Assembly: GCF_027925385.1 (NCBI RefSeq)
Contig: NZ_AP027142.1
Location: 2,586,001-2,650,000, forward strand
Length of the DNA: 64,000 nt
Source: Methylocystis iwaonis
Lineage (GTDB): Bacteria > Pseudomonadota > Alphaproteobacteria > Rhizobiales > Beijerinckiaceae
Direction: 5' to 3'
Shown here: positions 24,814-33,406 of the stretch, one piece after another
Layout of the letters: every line of letters begins with the position of its first letter
Numbering within the stretch: position 1 is the stretch's first letter
Position numbers and translations under genes: made by a program
The notes under the pieces: model-generated
The model's input: only the letters and a program-made list of their open reading frames with translations
Told to the model about the DNA's origin: nothing
Databases searched by the model: none

Positions 24814-25896
24814 TTGTCCCACTCCATCACCGAGGCCATCGAGGCCATCGCGCGCGGCGAAATTGTCGTCGTCACCGACGACGACGACCGCGAGAATGAA
24901 GGCGATCTCGTCATAGCGGCGTCGCTCTGCACGCCCGAGAAAATGGCCTTCATCATCCGCAATTGCTGCGGCATCGTCTGCGCGCCCTTGACGCTCGAAG
25001 AGGCGCGGCGGCTCCATCTTGCGCCCATGGTGGCGCAGAACGACGCCCCGCTCGGCACGGCCTTCACCGTCTCGGTCGACGTGCGCCATGGGCTCACGAC
25101 CGGCATTTCGGCCGAGCAGCGCTGCAATACGGTGCGGGCGCTCGCCAACGGCAATATGGGCGCGGGCGATTTCGTGCGGCCGGGCCATGTCTTCCCGCTC
25201 ATCGCCAAGGACGGCGGCGTGCTGATGCGCTCCGGCCATACGGAAGCCGCGGTGGATCTGTGCCGGCTCGCCGGCCTGCCGCCGGTCGGCGTCATCTGCG
25301 AATTGGCCAATGACGACGGCACGGTGATGACCGGGTCGCAGATCGTCGAATTCGCGCAGAAGCACGGACTCAAGCTCGTCTCGGTCGCCGATCTCATCGC
25401 TTACCGCCAGGCGCGCGAGAAGCTGGTCGAGCGCGTCGCCACCTTCCCGGTGCATACGGAATATGGCGATCTCACCGGCCACGCCTATGTCACGCCCTTC
25501 GACAGCGTGCAGCATTTCGCCTTTGTGATGGGCTCGATCGGCGACGGCCGCGACGTGCCGGCGCGGCTGCATCGCGCCGATATTCTCGCCGACGTCATGG
25601 GCGGCGCGCCGACCATCAAGAAGACCCTCGCGCGCTTCGCCCGCGAGGGGCATGGCGTGCTCGTCTATTTGCGCGACGGCGCGGCCGGCGTGCCGACCAA
25701 TGTGGTCGGCCTCCCGGACGAGAACGCCGAAGAGACGCGCAAGCGGCAATGGCTCGACGTGGGCCTCGGCGCGCAGATTTTGAAGGACATCGGCGTGTCG
25801 TCGATCCGCCTGCGGTCTTCATCCGCAAAGCCGCGGGCGTTTGTGGGACTGTCGGGATTCGGGATCGAGATTACGGCGGTGGAGCCGGTGGAGTAG
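24814..25896 (+). CDS. ribB: 3,4-dihydroxy-2-butanone-4-phosphate synthase with degenerate GTP-cyclohydrolase-II-like tail
   Basis: The 360-residue protein makes the four-carbon riboflavin precursor from ribulose-5-phosphate. The N-terminal RibB domain has VVTDDDDRENEGDL, SVDVRHGLTTGIS, DFVRPGHVFPLIA and RSGHTEAAVDLCRLAG with the expected acidic residues and histidine. The C-terminal half resembles GTP cyclohydrolase II in outline (PFDSVQHFAFVMGSIGDGRDVPARLHRAD) but lacks the zinc-binding CxxxxxxxxxxCxC cysteines, so only the RibB activity is expected. The TTG at 24814 has GGAG six bases upstream. Fusion with a dead cyclohydrolase tail is common in alphaproteobacteria. Confidence 0.92.
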   Translation: MSHSITEAIEAIARGEIVVVTDDDDRENEGDLVIAASLCTPEKMAFIIRNCCGIVCAPLTLEEARRLHLAPMVAQNDAPLGTAFTVSVDVRHGLTTGISAEQRCNTVRALANGNMGAGDFVRPGHVFPLIAKDGGVLMRSGHTEAAVDLCRLAGLPPVGVICELANDDGTVMTGSQIVEFAQKHGLKLVSVADLIAYRQAREKLVERVATFPVHTEYGDLTGHAYVTPFDSVQHFAFVMGSIGDGRDVPARLHRADILADVMGGAPTIKKTLARFAREGHGVLVYLRDGAAGVPTNVVGLPDENAEETRKRQWLDVGLGAQILKDIGVSSIRLRSSSAKPRAFVGLSGFGIEITAVEPVE

Positions 25897-26021
25897 CGCT
25901 CACCCACCGGCAAGGCATTCAATGCTTTCATGACATGCTCGGGCAGACTTCGGCCTGCCCGGCCAGGCTATAGATTTTATGACACTGCCGGATTTCGAGG
26001 GCCAAATATTGGGAGAATATT

Positions 26022-27116
26022 ATGAAACGCTTTCTGACTGCGCTTGCCTTGTCGCTCCTTGCTTTCTCGTCGCCGACGCAGGCCGTCGTCATCGCATCAG
26101 TTTCGGATTATGGCGCGAATGGCGCTGACGCGAACGACGACACCGCCGCCTTCAATAACTGCCTCGCCGCCAATAAGACCTGCTGGGTCGACGCAGGCAG
26201 TTACATTGTCGGCAATGTGCATATGAACTCTGGAAACCGACTGCAAGGCTTGGCCGTCCAGCAATATGGCATGGACAACGCCACGAACACGGCGACCCGG
26301 CCGATCCTCAAGGGCAAGGCGGGATCGGCCTATCTTCTCGACGTCACATCGGTCACCGACGGCGGCGCGATTGTCGGCCTCTTCCTCGACTGCGCGTCAT
26401 CCAACATGACCGGCATTTCGCACGGCAGCTTTTCGCTCAGCATCGACAATCTGACTGTTGTTAATTGCGGCGTGGGTCTCGGCGGCGTCAATGCGCCCTA
26501 TACGAGCTTCATGCGCATCACTAACAGCACCTTCGGCGCGAATAACACTGGAATCATGAATATCATCGATTCCTATCTGTCGAACGTCGACTTCGCCAAT
26601 AATTGGGGGCCTGGACTCGACCTGCGCTCGGGGAGCAACGCGAACACCATCACGAACACACGCTTCGAATGGAATAATGGGCCGGGGATTTCCACCTGGG
26701 CCAGCGGCGCCGACGCGGCGTTTGGCAATAATGTTTCGAACTGCTTCTTCGATCGCAACGGCAAGGCCGCCATCGTGCTCGAACATGCGATCAATTGGAA
26801 CATCTCGAATAATTTCTTCTATCGGAACGGACGCCTCGCAACAGTCGCCTCCGAAAACGCGCAGATCACCATGGCCAATTCGAGCAAGATCACCATCACG
26901 GGCGGATCGAGCGAGACGGGCAAGGACAACGATGGGGCTGGCGCGCGCACCCCCAGCTATGTCGTCTCCTACGGCTCCGGGAACAGTTACTTCGCGCTGC
27001 GCGGATTGATCGCCGGCGGCAAATATTCGGCGACAAATATTCACGGCGGCTACACCGTTGCGCCCACTCTCGGCGCCGCGCCCACGACCGGCAGCCTGAT
27101 CGACCCGATCTACTGA
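26022..27116 (+). CDS. Secreted right-handed beta-helix protein (pectate-lyase/GH28-like)
   Basis: The 364-residue protein has a signal peptide of about 21 residues (LALSLLAFSSPTQA), then a pectate-lyase-superfamily-3 start (SVSDYGANGADANDDTAAF). Asn/Gly-rich rungs follow, such as ITNSTFGANNTGI, TNTRFEWNNGPGIS and ISNNFFYRNGRL. This is the parallel beta-helix fold used by polysaccharide lyases, epimerases and hydrolases. No catalytic residues could be fixed. The gene has clearly lower GC and many AAT/AAC codons relative to neighbours, which fits the fold but also suggests recent acquisition. It stands alone. Confidence 0.8.
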   Translation: MKRFLTALALSLLAFSSPTQAVVIASVSDYGANGADANDDTAAFNNCLAANKTCWVDAGSYIVGNVHMNSGNRLQGLAVQQYGMDNATNTATRPILKGKAGSAYLLDVTSVTDGGAIVGLFLDCASSNMTGISHGSFSLSIDNLTVVNCGVGLGGVNAPYTSFMRITNSTFGANNTGIMNIIDSYLSNVDFANNWGPGLDLRSGSNANTITNTRFEWNNGPGISTWASGADAAFGNNVSNCFFDRNGKAAIVLEHAINWNISNNFFYRNGRLATVASENAQITMANSSKITITGGSSETGKDNDGAGARTPSYVVSYGSGNSYFALRGLIAGGKYSATNIHGGYTVAPTLGAAPTTGSLIDPIY

Positions 27117-27138
27117 AATATTCTTGGGCGCGCCGACG

Positions 27139-28131
27139 CTAATCCGCCCGCGGATGCGCCGATTTATAAGCGTCGAGCAGGCGCTTCTTGTCGACGGCCG
27201 TATAAATCTGCGTCGTCGACAACGACGCGTGTCCCAGCAGCTCCTGGATCGTACGCAAGTCGCCGCCCCGACCGAGAAGATGCGTCGCGAAAGAATGGCG
27301 CAGCGCATGGGGCGTCGCGCTGTCGGGCAGGCCCAGCGCGCCGCGCAGGCGCTGCACGGCGAGCTGCACGATTCGCGGCGACAGCGGTCCGCCCTTGGCG
27401 CCAAGGAACAGCGGGCCGCCGGAGAGTTCGTAAGGGCAGATCGCGAGATAGGATTCGATTGCGCGCCGCACGGGCTCGATCACGGGAAGCGTGCGCATCT
27501 TGCCCCCTTTGCCGGTGATGGTCACCCGGTCGATCCCGCCGATCGGCGCATCTTTGTGCGCGATCGACAGCGCTTCGGAAATGCGCAGCCCCGCGCCATA
27601 GAGCAAAGCGAGCACGGCCGCGTCCCGCGCCAGCACCCAGGGTTCGCGCGCCTCGCCCGCCCGCTGCTCGGGGTCGATGAGATCGCGGGCGTCTTGGACG
27701 GCGAGCGCCTTGGGCAGGCTGTGCGGCTTCTTGGGCGCGCGCACGGCGCCGAAGAGGTCTGTTTTGGCGAGCCCCTTCTTCTCTAAAAACCGCAGAAAGT
27801 TGCGGATGGCGGCGAGCGCCCGCAGCAGCGAGCGGTTCTCGAGCCCCTCATTGCGGCGCATGGCCAGATAGGCGCGCAAATCCGCCGGCTGCAAGGCGAG
27901 GAGCGCGGCAGAATCGGGCCGGGCGCCGAGATGTTCCGTGAGAAAGGCCAGAAAGCCGGCGACGTCGCGTCCATAGCCGTCGATCGTGTGGCGCGAGGCG
28001 CGTTTTTCGCCCGCGAGCGCCTGCAGCCAAAGGCCGGCCTCTCGGGCTATTTGCGGCGCGGCGGAAAACCGCGCGGCGTCGGGCAGAGGCTTTGCGGCCG
28101 GACGGGCGATTCGAGAGGAGGGTTCGCGCAT
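27139..28131 (-). CDS. xerC: Site-specific tyrosine recombinase XerC
   Basis: The 330-residue recombinase acts with XerD at dif to resolve chromosome dimers. An N-terminal SAM-like core-binding domain (TIDGYGRDVAGFLAFL) precedes the catalytic domain, which shows the Arg of GAGLRISEAL, the HxxR of PHALRHSFATHLL, the His of LLGHASLSTTQIYT and the terminal nucleophilic Tyr in that segment. An upstream extension to 28299 reads through a family 1 repeat and was rejected; the start at 28131 begins MREPSSRIAR. No integron cassette or phage features are near, so a chromosomal Xer role is preferred. Confidence 0.9.
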   Translation of the reverse strand: MREPSSRIARPAAKPLPDAARFSAAPQIAREAGLWLQALAGEKRASRHTIDGYGRDVAGFLAFLTEHLGARPDSAALLALQPADLRAYLAMRRNEGLENRSLLRALAAIRNFLRFLEKKGLAKTDLFGAVRAPKKPHSLPKALAVQDARDLIDPEQRAGEAREPWVLARDAAVLALLYGAGLRISEALSIAHKDAPIGGIDRVTITGKGGKMRTLPVIEPVRRAIESYLAICPYELSGGPLFLGAKGGPLSPRIVQLAVQRLRGALGLPDSATPHALRHSFATHLLGRGGDLRTIQELLGHASLSTTQIYTAVDKKRLLDAYKSAHPRAD

Positions 28132-28179
28132 GGGCGGAGCTTGGCGCGGAAAGCTTAAAAGAACGCCTCTGGACCGCTC

Positions 28180-28259
28180 GTCATTGCGAGGAGCGAAGCG
28201 ACGAAGCAATCCAGAGCAGCCATTGCGGCTCTGGATTGCTTCGCTCCGCTCGCAATGAC
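28180..28259. repeat. Family 1 palindromic repeat
   Basis: GTCATTGCGAGGAGCGAAGC at the left and its inverted partner ending CGCAATGAC at the right enclose CAATCCAGAGC/GCTCTGGATTG arms. The copy sits upstream of xerC and a half copy of family 3 follows directly. Confidence 0.9.
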
Positions 28260-28262
28260 GGG

Positions 28263-28282
28263 GAGCCTGAAGGCTCGCGGTC
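28263..28282. repeat. Family 3 repeat, half copy
   Basis: GAGCCTGAAGGCTCGCGGTCC matches one arm of the palindromes at 31562-31616 and 33329-33384. No partner arm is present, so it appears to be a remnant next to the family 1 copy. Confidence 0.65.
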
Positions 28283-28352
28283 CAGCGGCACAGCGGCAAT
28301 GGCCGGCCTCCCCATGAAGGGGAGGCATTACGATCGTACGGGCGCCTGCGCC

Positions 28353-28676
28353 TTACTCGCCCGCCTGGATTTCCGCCTTGGCCTTGGCGAGCATCTCGTC
28401 CATCGTGCGACGGATCTGATGTTCGGACTGGTCGACGCCGGCGGCCTCGAAGTCCTTTTTCACCGTCGCGACGACCTGCTCATCGGCATGCGCGGAGACT
28501 TCCGCCGCCACCAGGGCCTCGGCATAGGCCTGGGCGTCCGCGCCCGTCTTGCCGAGCTTCTCCGCCGCCCAGAGGCCGACGAGCTTGTTGCGGCGCGCCT
28601 CGGCGCGGAATCTCAGCTCTTCATCGTGGACGTAGCGTTTCTCGAACGAATCTTCGCGCTGGTCGAAAGTGCTCAT
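28353..28676 (-). CDS. F1F0-ATPase inhibitor zeta subunit (DUF1476)
   Basis: The 107-residue protein matches the alphaproteobacterial zeta inhibitor, which binds F1 and blocks ATP hydrolysis. The inhibitory N-terminus is recognisable (STFDQREDSFEKRYVHDEEL), followed by the helical body (RFRAEARRNKLVGLWAAEKLG) and C-terminal helices (QIRRTMDEMLAKAKAEI). The ATG at 28676 follows GAGGA; a second ATG two codons upstream is possible. A longer frame to 28850 has no initiation signal. It diverges from purC. Confidence 0.92.
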   Translation of the reverse strand: MSTFDQREDSFEKRYVHDEELRFRAEARRNKLVGLWAAEKLGKTGADAQAYAEALVAAEVSAHADEQVVATVKKDFEAAGVDQSEHQIRRTMDEMLAKAKAEIQAGE

Positions 28677-29070
28677 GTCCATTCCTCGGCCGGTTTTGTC
28701 TTTATATTGGAATCCGGCGGCGAATCCGCCGCGCGCCGCATCTTGAATGCGCCGCACGCATATAGGCGAAAACTGCGCCCGGCGCCAATGCCAAGCCGCC
28801 TTTGCAAAATATTCGGGCGCCAATGGCAAAAAAAGGCGAAACGCAGCCAAAAATAGCGCGTTGTATCGGCTTTCCGTTTCGGATAAAGTGAGGCGTCGCC
28901 TTTATAAGGCGGCCACTGGCTTGTCACTGGCCCCCAAAGACGTTACGACCGCGCATCGTTGCGGTCGGTCACCTTTAGCCCCCCGCTCCCTGGACGAATC
29001 CCGGTCGCGGGACCATATCGGAGGAGCCGCGGCCGACCCCATGGACTTTCTCAAGCCCCGGTTGATCCCA
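28677..29070. other. Divergent intergenic region between the zeta subunit and purC genes
   Basis: This 394-bp gap holds no supported gene. The first 150 bp is AT-richer and likely carries both promoters. A perfect GACCGC...GCGGTC hairpin lies at 28947-28966 in what would be the purC leader. The purC frame is open through most of the gap but is not believed coding there. Confidence 0.5.
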
Positions 29071-29835
29071 ATGAACCGCCGTCGCCGTATCTACGAAGGC
29101 AAGGCCAAGGTCCTCTACGAGGGCCCGGAGCCTGGCACGTTGATTCAGCATTTCAAGGACGACGCCACCGCCTTCAACGCCAAAAAGCATGAAGTGATCG
29201 ATGGCAAAGGCGTCCTCAACAACCGCATCTCGGAATATATCTTCCAGAACCTCAACAACATTGGGGTGCCGACGCATTTCATCCGCCGGTTGAACATGCG
29301 CGAGCAGCTCATCCGCGAGGTCGAGATCGTTCCGCTGGAAGTCGTCGTGCGCAACGTGGCCGCGGGCTCGCTGGCCAAGCGCCTCGGCATCGAGGAAGGC
29401 ACGCAGTTGCCGCGCTCGATCATCGAGTTCTACTACAAGAACGACGCGCTCGACGATCCGATGGTGTCGGAAGAGCATATCACCGCCTTTGGCTGGGCCA
29501 CGCCCCAGGAGATCGACGACATCATGGCGCTCGCCATTCGCGTCAACGATTTCCTGTCCGGCTTGTTCCTGGGCGTCGGCATCCGCCTCGTCGATTTCAA
29601 GATGGAGTGCGGCCGGCTGTGGGAAGGCGACATGATGCGAATCGTCGTCGCCGACGAAATCTCGCCCGATAGCTGCCGTCTGTGGGACATCAAGTCCAAC
29701 GACAAGCTGGACAAGGACCGCTTCCGCCGTGATCTCGGCGGGCTGGTGGAGGCCTATACCGAGGTCGCCCGCCGGCTCGGCATCATGCAGGAAGGCGAAA
29801 CCGTCCGCGTCGGCGCGCCCAAGCTGGTGCAGTAG
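29071..29835 (+). CDS. purC: Phosphoribosylaminoimidazole-succinocarboxamide synthase (SAICAR synthetase)
   Basis: The 254-residue enzyme joins aspartate to CAIR in purine synthesis, using ATP. Motifs are [50 protein letters not shown] and [10 protein letters not shown], all normal. Length matches the family. I selected the ATG at 29071 ([10 protein letters not shown]), the usual N-terminus; an in-frame ATG at 29041 would add ten residues. It begins a purine gene run with purS and purQ, interrupted by a Uma2-family gene. Confidence 0.95.
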   Translation: MNRRRRIYEGKAKVLYEGPEPGTLIQHFKDDATAFNAKKHEVIDGKGVLNNRISEYIFQNLNNIGVPTHFIRRLNMREQLIREVEIVPLEVVVRNVAAGSLAKRLGIEEGTQLPRSIIEFYYKNDALDDPMVSEEHITAFGWATPQEIDDIMALAIRVNDFLSGLFLGVGIRLVDFKMECGRLWEGDMMRIVVADEISPDSCRLWDIKSNDKLDKDRFRRDLGGLVEAYTEVARRLGIMQEGETVRVGAPKLVQ

Positions 29836-29859
29836 GAGACCGACCAGAAAGAGGAGGCC

Positions 29860-30426
29860 ATGGGCGTCCCTTTTCTCGACCCTCGACCGATGAACGCGGA
29901 GGAATTCTTCGCGTTCACCGCCGCGCGCCCCGACGACGAAAAGTGGGAGCTGATCGAGGGGGAGCCGGTCTTGAACGCGTCAGCAAGCCGCCTGCATCAG
30001 AAAATCCTTCTCAACCTGTCGCTCTTGCTCGGCGCGCTCGCCCGGGACGGCAATGGCGCGTGGGAAGTTCTCCCCGGCTTGGGCGTTCGCTTGTCCGAGA
30101 TCAGCGTCCCGGTGCCCGACCTCTTGATCCGACCCAACGACGATCTCAAAGGCGTCGAATGCAGCGACATGATGGTCGCTTTCGAGGTTCTTTCTCCCTC
30201 GACCGCCAATAAGGACCTGCGCTGGAAGCGTAAGGCCTATGCGACGCTGCCGACCCTCTCGCAGTATGTTGTCGTCGCTCAGGACGCCGTCGAAGTCGTC
30301 TCCTACGACCGCAAGATTGGCTTCGCCGAGCGTCGTTTCGAAACGGCGAACGCCGAGCTCGACCTGCCGATCATCGGCGCGCGATTGTCGCTTCGCGACA
30401 TCTATCGCGACACGGGCCTCCTCTGA
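29860..30426 (+). CDS. Uma2 family (DUF820) putative endonuclease
   Basis: The 188-residue protein is a PD-(D/E)XK-fold Uma2/DUF820 member. Visible hallmarks are KWELIEGEPV near the N-terminus, VPVPDLLIR with the catalytic Asp, MVAFEVLSPSTANKDLRWKRKAYATL supplying the Glu and Lys, and a beta-rich C-terminus. Such proteins are plentiful in cyanobacteria and scattered elsewhere, with no settled function. It has its own ribosome binding site (AGAGGAGG) 25 bp after purC and sits between purC and purS, an unusual place that suggests recent insertion into the operon. Confidence 0.85.
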   Translation: MGVPFLDPRPMNAEEFFAFTAARPDDEKWELIEGEPVLNASASRLHQKILLNLSLLLGALARDGNGAWEVLPGLGVRLSEISVPVPDLLIRPNDDLKGVECSDMMVAFEVLSPSTANKDLRWKRKAYATLPTLSQYVVVAQDAVEVVSYDRKIGFAERRFETANAELDLPIIGARLSLRDIYRDTGLL

Positions 30427-30509
30427 CGGGCGCGCGACCCACGCGGAACGCTTGCCCTTTTCGCGCAAGGCCGCTAACCGTGTCGCCAAAGAAACGGAAA
30501 TCGAGCCCC

Positions 30510-30746
30510 ATGAAAGCACGTGTCGTCGTCACCCTGAAAAACGGCGTCCTCGATCCGCAAGGCAAGGCGATCGAAGGCGCGTTGAACTCGCTCGGCGTCG
30601 AGGGCGTCGCCAGCGTCCGTCAGGGCAAGGTGTTCGACGTGGAGATGGCGGGCGCCGACCCCGCCGCCGCCAAGGCGCAGCTCACCGCCGCCTGCGAGAA
30701 GCTTCTCGCCAACACTGTCATCGAGAACTACCAGATCGATCTGTGA
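30510..30746 (+). CDS. purS: Phosphoribosylformylglycinamidine synthase, PurS subunit
   Basis: The 78-residue protein is the small PurS subunit that bridges PurL and PurQ in FGAM synthase. It begins MKARVVVTLKNGVLDPQGKA and contains VRQGKVFDVEM and CEKLLANTVIENYQI, the family pattern. The ATG at 30510 is the normal start; an open frame ten codons longer has weaker support. It is followed by a family 1 palindrome before purQ. Confidence 0.95.
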   Translation: MKARVVVTLKNGVLDPQGKAIEGALNSLGVEGVASVRQGKVFDVEMAGADPAAAKAQLTAACEKLLANTVIENYQIDL

Positions 30747-30757
30747 CATTCGCGCCC

Positions 30758-30836
30758 GTCATTGCGAGCGCAGCGAAGCAATCCAGAGCCGCACTGGGGC
30801 TCCGGATTGCTTCGTCGCTTCGCTCCTCGCAATGAC
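30758..30836. repeat. Family 1 palindromic repeat within the purine operon
   Basis: This copy lies in the 117-bp gap between purS and purQ, so any purS-purQ transcript would contain its strong hairpin. It ends 27 bp before the purQ ATG. Confidence 0.9.
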
Positions 30837-30863
30837 GCGGTTGATAGGAAGTGAGTTAAAGAC

Positions 30864-31553
30864 ATGAAAGCCGCCGTCATCGTCTTCCCTGGCTCCAATC
30901 GCGAAGGCGACATGGCGCGCGCGCTCGAGCAGGCGACGGGGAAGAAGCCCGCCATGCTCTGGCACGCCGACCATGAGTTGCCGGCCGGCTTGGATTTGGT
31001 CGTTCTGCCCGGCGGCTTCTCCTATGGCGACTATCTGCGCTGCGGCGCCATCGCCGGCCGGGCCGCCATCATGGGCGCGGTGCAGGCGCATGCGGCGCGC
31101 GGCGGGCTGGTGCTCGGCGTCTGCAACGGCTTCCAGATTCTCTGCGAGAGCGGCCTGCTGCCGGGCGTGCTGATGCGCAACGCCAATCTGCGCTTCGTCT
31201 GCAAGATGCAGCATCTGCGGGTCGAGCGAAACGACACGGCCTTCACGCGCCACTACGCCAAGGGCCAGGCAATCGAAGTTTGCATCGCCCATGGCGAAGG
31301 CAATTACGAAGCCGACGACGCGACCATCGAGCGGCTGGAGGGCGAAGGGCTCGTGGCCTTCCGTTACTGCGATTCCGCGGGCGTCGTAGGCGGCGCCGCG
31401 AATCCGAATGGATCGCGCAACGACATTGCGGGGATCTATTCGGCACAGCGCAACGTGCTCGGGCTAATGCCGCATCCCGAGAATCTCATCGACCCGCTGG
31501 TCGGCGGCGTCGATGGCCGCGCGCTATTCGAGAGCCTCGCCAGCGCGGCTTGA
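30864..31553 (+). CDS. purQ: Phosphoribosylformylglycinamidine synthase, glutaminase subunit PurQ
   Basis: The 229-residue class I glutamine amidotransferase supplies ammonia to FGAM synthase. The triad is visible: the nucleophilic Cys in VLGVCNGFQIL and the His/Glu pair in LGLMPHPEN. VIVFPGSNREGDM and LPGGFSYGDYLR are further family marks. PurL is not in the window. Confidence 0.96.
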   Translation: MKAAVIVFPGSNREGDMARALEQATGKKPAMLWHADHELPAGLDLVVLPGGFSYGDYLRCGAIAGRAAIMGAVQAHAARGGLVLGVCNGFQILCESGLLPGVLMRNANLRFVCKMQHLRVERNDTAFTRHYAKGQAIEVCIAHGEGNYEADDATIERLEGEGLVAFRYCDSAGVVGGAANPNGSRNDIAGIYSAQRNVLGLMPHPENLIDPLVGGVDGRALFESLASAA

Positions 31554-31561
31554 GCGGAATA

Positions 31562-31616
31562 GGACCGCGAGCCTTCAGGCTCGCTTAAAAAATGCGAGCC
31601 TGAAGGCTCGCGGTCC
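31562..31616. repeat. Family 3 palindromic repeat (best copy)
   Basis: GGACCGCGAGCCTTCAGGCTCGC and its exact inverted partner flank a TTAAAAAAT loop. It lies 9 bp after purQ between convergent genes and could double as a terminator hairpin, although no T-run follows the right arm. Confidence 0.88.
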
Positions 31617-31627
31617 GAGACTCGCAA

Positions 31628-32650
31628 TCACCTTCGCCGCGCCGCCTTCGCGACCCGCCACAACGCCCGCTCGGCCTCCATTTGCGCGCTTGCCGCATTG
31701 GCGCGGGCGCGGGTTTGGGCCTCGCGCAGCGGCTCGATCAGCGCGGCGAGACGCGGCGAGGTCCAGGCCTTGAGCTGCTCCTCCATCAGCGCGCGATGCA
31801 TGAAGCCGAAGCCGGCGCGAAACAGCGCCGTGACACCAGCGTCCGTGCGTCCACTCTCGCGCTCGATCGTGAGCCGCGCGCGGTGCAGCGCCACGGCGTA
31901 ACGCAAGGCGCCGAAGAGAATCGCGCCCGCATCGCCCCCTTGCGCGAAATAAGCGTCGAGCGTCTCGCCCGCGTCGCCGGCAAAAGCCGCCGCTACAACT
32001 CGGTCAGAAGCGATGCTCGAGGCATGCGCGACGATCGTCTCGACATCCGCCGCTTCGACATGCTCGCGCCCATGCATATAAAGGACGAGCTTGGCGAGCT
32101 CGGCGCGACTCATGAGCCGATCCTCGCCCAGCGCCGCGAGGAGAAGCGCGCGCGCTTCCGGCGTCGCGACAAGATTGGCCTCACGCAGCGTGCGGTCGAC
32201 GAGGGCGTGAATATCCTGCTCGGTGTCGGGCAGGCATTCGATCCCTGCCCCCTGCTTTGCCCCCTCGACCAGCTTGCGCAGCGGCGCGTCCTTCTTCAGC
32301 GCGCTGGCTGTCAAAACCACGGTGCAGGCGGCGGGCGGCGCCGAGACGAGCGAGGTGACCGCGGGAAGGACGGATTTCGCGCCGGTCTCGACGAGAATGG
32401 CGCGCCGTCCGCCGAAAAGCGGCGTGGTGTTGGCTTCATCGAGGAGCGTCAGCGGATCGGAGGAAACGGCGTCGCCCGAGAGCTCCACGAACTGGAAGGG
32501 ATCGTGGCGATCGTCCACGCGCTTGCCGACGATCGCGAGCGCCCGCTCGCGCACCATGCCGGCGTCGGCGCCATGGACGAGAAAGAGAAAGATATTCTCC
32601 GGCGGAGACGCAACGAAGCGCTCAGCCTCGCGGCCCGAGACGGCGACCAA
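31628..32650 (-). CDS. holA: DNA polymerase III subunit delta
   Basis: The 340-residue protein is the clamp-loader delta subunit, which opens the beta clamp. It shows FLVHGADAGMVRERAL near the N-terminus, ELSGDAVSSDPLTLLDEANTTPLFGGRRAILVE-type AAA+-related core features and ALGEDRLMSRAELAKLVLYM, the conserved delta segment. The C-terminal collar is helical. Its position downstream of lptE and leuS on the same strand is the usual alphaproteobacterial order. Two repeats separate it from lptE. Confidence 0.92.
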   Translation of the reverse strand: MVAVSGREAERFVASPPENIFLFLVHGADAGMVRERALAIVGKRVDDRHDPFQFVELSGDAVSSDPLTLLDEANTTPLFGGRRAILVETGAKSVLPAVTSLVSAPPAACTVVLTASALKKDAPLRKLVEGAKQGAGIECLPDTEQDIHALVDRTLREANLVATPEARALLLAALGEDRLMSRAELAKLVLYMHGREHVEAADVETIVAHASSIASDRVVAAAFAGDAGETLDAYFAQGGDAGAILFGALRYAVALHRARLTIERESGRTDAGVTALFRAGFGFMHRALMEEQLKAWTSPRLAALIEPLREAQTRARANAASAQMEAERALWRVAKAARRR

Positions 32651-32694
32651 GGTTCAGCCCCCTCCCTGTCCCTGCCCCGCTAACGGGGATGACC

Positions 32695-32768
32695 GTCATT
32701 GCGAGCGCAGCGAAGCAATCCAGAGCCGCGGGCGTTGCTCTGGGTTGCTTCGCTGCGCTCGCAATGAC
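32695..32768. repeat. Family 1 palindromic repeat
   Basis: This copy lies in the lptE-holA gap. A short partial C-rich repeat (CCCCTCCCTGTCCCTG) precedes it at about 32658-32675, related to the target of the IS4 element at 38163. Confidence 0.9.
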
Positions 32769-32803
32769 GGCGTAGTGGATAAACGCGCCACCCCTCTCCC
32801 GCG

Positions 32804-33406
32804 TCAGCGCGAGAGGGCCGGGGCCCGCGCCGCCATCTCTGTCGCAACGCGCGTGCGGATCGAATCCGCGATCACCTTGGCGTCGCGGATTTCTGCGTCC
32901 CGCGCGGCGCGGACATTGGCGAAGCGGTTCGAGAAGCGATCGTAGCTCGCAATGTTGAAGGCCGTCCCCTTGGTCACTTCCACATTCTGCGGCACAGTGA
33001 CGAGGCGATAGTCGGCGTCGGCGATGACGGTGGCGGAGGTCGCCCGCCCGGTGACCGTGTCGAGGATCGGCGTCTGCACGCGCTCGCGCAGCGTGATGGT
33101 GAGGCGATAGCGTGGCTGAACCGTCGAGCCTGTGCCGTTGAAGGCGTAGATCAGCTCATTGTGGAGATAATGGCCCATGCGGCCCTGAATCTCGTCGACT
33201 TGAATTGCCTGAAGCTCCGAGGCGAGCGGCGAGGAATCGAAAGCGCCATTCGCGCCGTAGAGCGGCTCGACGCAGCCGCCGAGCGGAAGGGCGGCGGCCA
33301 ACATCAGGAAAAAGCCCCGCAACCGTTCGGACCGCGCGCCTTCAGGCGCGCATGGCGTCGGGCGAGCCTGAAGGCTCGCGGTCCAGAGTCGCTCAAACGA
33401 CCACAT
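32804..33406 (-). CDS. lptE: LPS-assembly lipoprotein LptE
   Basis: LptE plugs the LptD barrel that inserts lipopolysaccharide in the outer membrane. A lipobox (ALPLGGC) follows a hydrophobic stretch, then [24 protein letters not shown] and [12 protein letters not shown], matching alphaproteobacterial LptE. The start is uncertain. An ATG at 33406 overlaps the leuS stop, as in related operons, but gives a 45-residue leader whose middle is read from a family 3 repeat (33329-33384). A TTG at 33322 would give a compact leader, [17 protein letters not shown], free of the repeat. Function does not depend on which is used, since the leader is removed. Confidence 0.9.
   Translation of the reverse strand: MWSFERLWTASLQARPTPCAPEGARSERLRGFFLMLAAALPLGGCVEPLYGANGAFDSSPLASELQAIQVDEIQGRMGHYLHNELIYAFNGTGSTVQPRYRLTITLRERVQTPILDTVTGRATSATVIADADYRLVTVPQNVEVTKGTAFNIASYDRFSNRFANVRAARDAEIRDAKVIADSIRTRVATEMAARAPALSR
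33329..33384. repeat. Family 3 palindromic repeat at the leuS-lptE junction
   Basis: Arms GGACCGCGCGCCTTCAGGCG and CGAGCCTGAAGGCTCGCGGTCC lie between the leuS stop and the lptE signal-peptide core. The repeat keeps the lptE frame open, so it can be translated as part of the leader. Confidence 0.85.

Noticed and set aside
28677..29070. A purine-type riboswitch in the purC leader
   Set aside because: Only one simple hairpin (28947-28966) was found; the conserved purine-riboswitch core was not seen.
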